Below are positions 61,720 through 64,000 of a DNA stretch of 64,000 nucleotides, in pieces. How positions within the stretch are numbered: position 1 is the stretch's first letter; each line of letters starts with the position of its first letter. The position numbers and the translations under genes were made by a program. The stretch comes from Variovorax sp. dw_308 (GTDB taxonomy: Bacteria; Pseudomonadota; Gammaproteobacteria; Burkholderiales; Burkholderiaceae_C): contig NZ_JAATOM010000002.1 in assembly GCF_019207085.1 (NCBI RefSeq), forward strand, positions 434,001 to 498,000, given 5' to 3'. The notes below the pieces were generated by a model. It ran no database searches. It was not told the origin of the DNA and was given only the letters and a program-made list of their open reading frames with translations.

Positions 61720-63330
61720 TCACCTGCCCTCCGCTTCCCTGAAATACCCGGCATGGCGCTCCCGCAGCACGGACTTCTGGATCTTGCCGGTGGCGGTCTT
61801 GGGCAACGCATCGACGACGATGTACGCCTTCGGGCACTTGTACGGGCTCAACTTTTCGCGAAGGCGGCGGTCGAGCGCGTCCTGGTCCAGCAATGCGCCC
61901 GGCCGCGTCACCAACACCGCGGTCACGGCCTCGCTCCAGTGCGCGTGCGGCAGGCCGATCACCACCACTTCCGCGATCGCAGGCTCCGCTTCATAGAGGG
62001 CCTTCTCGACCTCGATCGAGGCAATGTTCTCGCCGCCGCTCTTGATCACGTCCTTGAAGCGATCCTTGAACCACAACAGGCCGTCGGCGTCGAAATAGCC
62101 GACGTCGCCCGAATGGAACCAGCCGTGCTTGAACGCCTGCTGCGTGGCCGCCTCGTCATGCAGGTAGCCTGACAACGCCTGCGGGCTGCGATAGACGATC
62201 TCACCGGCCTCGCCTTGCGGCAACCCGGCGCCGTCCGGACCAACGATGGCCACCTGCACGTTGATCCCCGGCGTGCCGGCCGCGCCGGGATGGCTGAGCT
62301 GGTGCTCCGGCCGGAAGAAGGTCGCGACCGGGCTCATCTCGGTCTGGCCGAACATCAGCGAGAAGCCGCAGCCAAAGGTCTCGATGGCCGCGCGCAGTTC
62401 GTGGTCGGGCATCGGCGCCATCGCATACACGGCCAGGCGCAGGCTGCGCACGTCGCGTGGGCGCTCGCGCTGCGCCTCGAGCAGTGCGCGGTACATCATC
62501 GGCAGGCCGAACAGCAGCGTGAGCTTCTCCTTCTCGACCAGGTCGAGCAGCCGTTGCGCATCGAAGCCCTGCATGACGCAGATGGCGCCACCGACGGCGA
62601 TCACCGGCGTGCAGATCGCGTTGATCTGCGCGGTATGGAACATCGGCATCAGCGCCACCGCACGCTCGTCGGCGCTCATGCGCGTGTCGATGGCGGTGCC
62701 GAGCGACTCGAGGTAGATGGCGAGCTGGCTGCCGACCACGCCCTTCGGCGCGGAGGTGGTGCCGCTGGTGTAGAGGTAGGACAGCGGCGCCCGGTCCTCG
62801 ACGAAGACCGGCGGCACGTGCGCCGGCTGCGCTCGCTGAAGCGCGTCGTAGGCGTGCAGCGCATAGGTGTTCGCCAGCTGCCCGCGCACCTTGTCGATGT
62901 CCCCGATGACGATGACCTCGCGCAAGGCCAGGCCGGGCTCCAGGCCGGTGCTGAACTGCTCGAACAGGTCGGTGGTCACCACCGCGCCGCGCACTTTCGC
63001 GTGGCCCAGCACATAGGCCAGTTCGCGGTTGCGCCAGAACAGGTTGATCGGCACGCAGACCACGCCGACCTTGGCGCAGGCGAAGTAGGTGGCAAGGAAC
63101 TCGGCGCTGTTGGCGGACATCAGCGCGAGTGCATCGCCGGGGCCGTAGCCCAGCGACAGCAGGCCATGCGCGACCCGGTTGGCGAGCGCCTCGAATTCGC
63201 CATAGCTGAATCGCCGTTCGCCATCGATCACGCAGTCCTTCGCCGGCCCGCGTGCGGCGCTGCGCGTCAGCAGGTCGCCGACGTTGACGCGCTGGATCAG
63301 GTTGCGGTCGATGCGCTGGTCTTGTTCCAT
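61720..63330 (-). CDS. AMP-forming acyl-CoA ligase
   Basis: This 536-residue ANL-superfamily ligase activates a carboxylic acid to its CoA thioester via an acyl-adenylate. The P-loop is LSYLYTSGTTSAPKGVV. Other core motifs are FGQTEMSP, YFDADGLLWFKDRFKDVIKS and the C-terminal lysine in PKTATGKIQKSVL. Medium-chain or aromatic acids are likely substrates. It lies 21 bases downstream of an enoyl-CoA hydratase gene, so the two form a beta-oxidation-type operon. Confidence 0.92.
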   Translation of the reverse strand: MEQDQRIDRNLIQRVNVGDLLTRSAARGPAKDCVIDGERRFSYGEFEALANRVAHGLLSLGYGPGDALALMSANSAEFLATYFACAKVGVVCVPINLFWRNRELAYVLGHAKVRGAVVTTDLFEQFSTGLEPGLALREVIVIGDIDKVRGQLANTYALHAYDALQRAQPAHVPPVFVEDRAPLSYLYTSGTTSAPKGVVGSQLAIYLESLGTAIDTRMSADERAVALMPMFHTAQINAICTPVIAVGGAICVMQGFDAQRLLDLVEKEKLTLLFGLPMMYRALLEAQRERPRDVRSLRLAVYAMAPMPDHELRAAIETFGCGFSLMFGQTEMSPVATFFRPEHQLSHPGAAGTPGINVQVAIVGPDGAGLPQGEAGEIVYRSPQALSGYLHDEAATQQAFKHGWFHSGDVGYFDADGLLWFKDRFKDVIKSGGENIASIEVEKALYEAEPAIAEVVVIGLPHAHWSEAVTAVLVTRPGALLDQDALDRRLREKLSPYKCPKAYIVVDALPKTATGKIQKSVLRERHAGYFREAEGR

Positions 63331-63351
63331 GTTGTCTCCTGTCGTTGTTGT

Positions 63352-64000
63352 TCAGTGCCCGGTGAAGTGCGGCGGGCGCTTCTCGATGAAGGCGCTGCAG
63401 CCCTCGTGCGCGTCGTCGCTGTCGAACACGAGGCTGATCATGGCCTGTTCGTATTCGAGCGCGGCATCGAGCGGCATCTCCGATCCATGCAGCATCGCGC
63501 GCTTCAACATCCGGAGGGCGACCGGGGATTGCGCCGCGATGCGCTGCGCCAGCGCCATCGTCTCGGCCATCAATTGCACGGCCGGCACCACGCGATTGAC
63601 CAGCCCTAGCGAGAGCGCTTCCGCGGCGCTGATCGAATCGCCTGTGAACATCAGCAGCTTGGCCTGGCACAGGGGCAGTTGGCGCATCAGGCGCTGCGAG
63701 CCGCCGCCGCCGGGGAACAGGCCCAGCTTGATCTCGGGCAGCCCGATCTGCGCGCCGTCGGCGATCAGGCGGATGTCGGTGCACAGCAGCAGTTCCATGC
63801 CGCCGCCCAGCGCCCAGCCGTTGACGGCGGCCAGCGTCGGCTTGCTGCAGCTCTCCAGGCGCCGGAAAACGCGGCTCACTACCTCGCCGAACTCGCCATG
63901 GTGCGCGAGGCCGCGCCGCGTGTTCAGGTCCCGGATATCGCCACCCGCCACGAAGGCGCGATCACCCACGCCGGTGATGACGATGGCGCGCACCGACGGG
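63352..64000 (-). CDS. Enoyl-CoA hydratase/isomerase-family protein (5' truncated)
   Basis: 216 residues of a crotonase-fold enzyme are visible; the frame runs off the right edge, so the N-terminus is missing. The oxyanion-hole segments are VITGVGDRAFVAGGDIRDL and NGWALGGGMELLLCTDIRL, and the catalytic-loop region is GLPEIKLGLFPGGGGSQRL. It hydrates or isomerises an enoyl-CoA. It is on the same strand as the acyl-CoA ligase and directly upstream of it. Confidence 0.93.
   Translation of the reverse strand, partial: PSVRAIVITGVGDRAFVAGGDIRDLNTRRGLAHHGEFGEVVSRVFRRLESCSKPTLAAVNGWALGGGMELLLCTDIRLIADGAQIGLPEIKLGLFPGGGGSQRLMRQLPLCQAKLLMFTGDSISAAEALSLGLVNRVVPAVQLMAETMALAQRIAAQSPVALRMLKRAMLHGSEMPLDAALEYEQAMISLVFDSDDAHEGCSAFIEKRPPHFTGH

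Noticed and set aside
1..64000. CRISPR arrays, tRNA or rRNA genes, prophage or intact insertion sequences
   Set aside because: No spaced direct repeats, cloverleaf-like sequences, phage structural genes or complete transposase genes were seen on either strand.

Overview
The window is high-GC, densely packed bacterial DNA. Gene content (soluble fds formate dehydrogenase, pqqABCDE, periplasmic PaoABC aldehyde oxidoreductase, Bug-type receptor, DUF2844/DUF3443 pair, Ku) and one short GC-rich intergenic repeat point to Burkholderiales, most likely Comamonadaceae close to Variovorax. This assignment is inference. The left edge cuts a LysR gene and the right edge cuts an enoyl-CoA hydratase gene. 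I saw no rRNA, tRNA or CRISPR array.

Region 1 (about 1-13.7 kb) looks like a one-carbon and alcohol oxidation module. It holds a LysR regulator, the fdsGBA-fdhD-fdsD operon, a DUF3016 protein, a small periplasmic four-EF-hand protein with lanmodulin hallmarks (Pro at loop position 2, short spacing between loops), pqqABCDE on the minus strand, and a NarX/NarL-type sensor-regulator pair. No PQQ dehydrogenase lies inside the window.

Region 2 (13.7-22 kb) has an unknown protein, an AcoR-type sigma-54 activator overlapping a HAD phosphatase, a FolB-like protein, and paoABC with two phased palindromes upstream of paoA.

Region 3 (22-35 kb) is an accessory, partly decayed stretch. It contains a broken DUF3800 gene, an exostosin-like protein, a lone receiver, a shredded LysR gene abutting a CHAT protease plus metallophosphoesterase pair, DUF3443/DUF2844, a class 3 lipase overlapping a glutamate-receptor-channel-like protein, two transposase tails, and a deletion-fused pair of gene fragments beside an intact Bug receptor.

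Region 4 (35-41 kb) has Ku, a RecQ-family helicase, a YihY-type membrane protein and a double-PAS hybrid kinase.

Region 5 (41-56 kb) is biosynthetic or metabolic: acyl-CoA dehydrogenase, PIG-L deacetylase and NodS-like methyltransferase; an acetolactate synthase, alcohol dehydrogenase, hydrolase and CoA-transferase operon; a GT2; and a tightly coupled acyltransferase, MDR dehydrogenase, divergent PTPS-like protein, GT4 and methyltransferase operon facing a RibD-like reductase. The last set is the best candidate for an undescribed pathway. Its PTPS-like protein lacks the usual catalytic residues.

Region 6 (56-64 kb) has a large EF-hand membrane protein, a Tat-exported metallo-beta-lactamase-fold protein, a SCO protein, an acyl-CoA ligase remnant, an AEC transporter, an acyl-CoA ligase and an enoyl-CoA hydratase.
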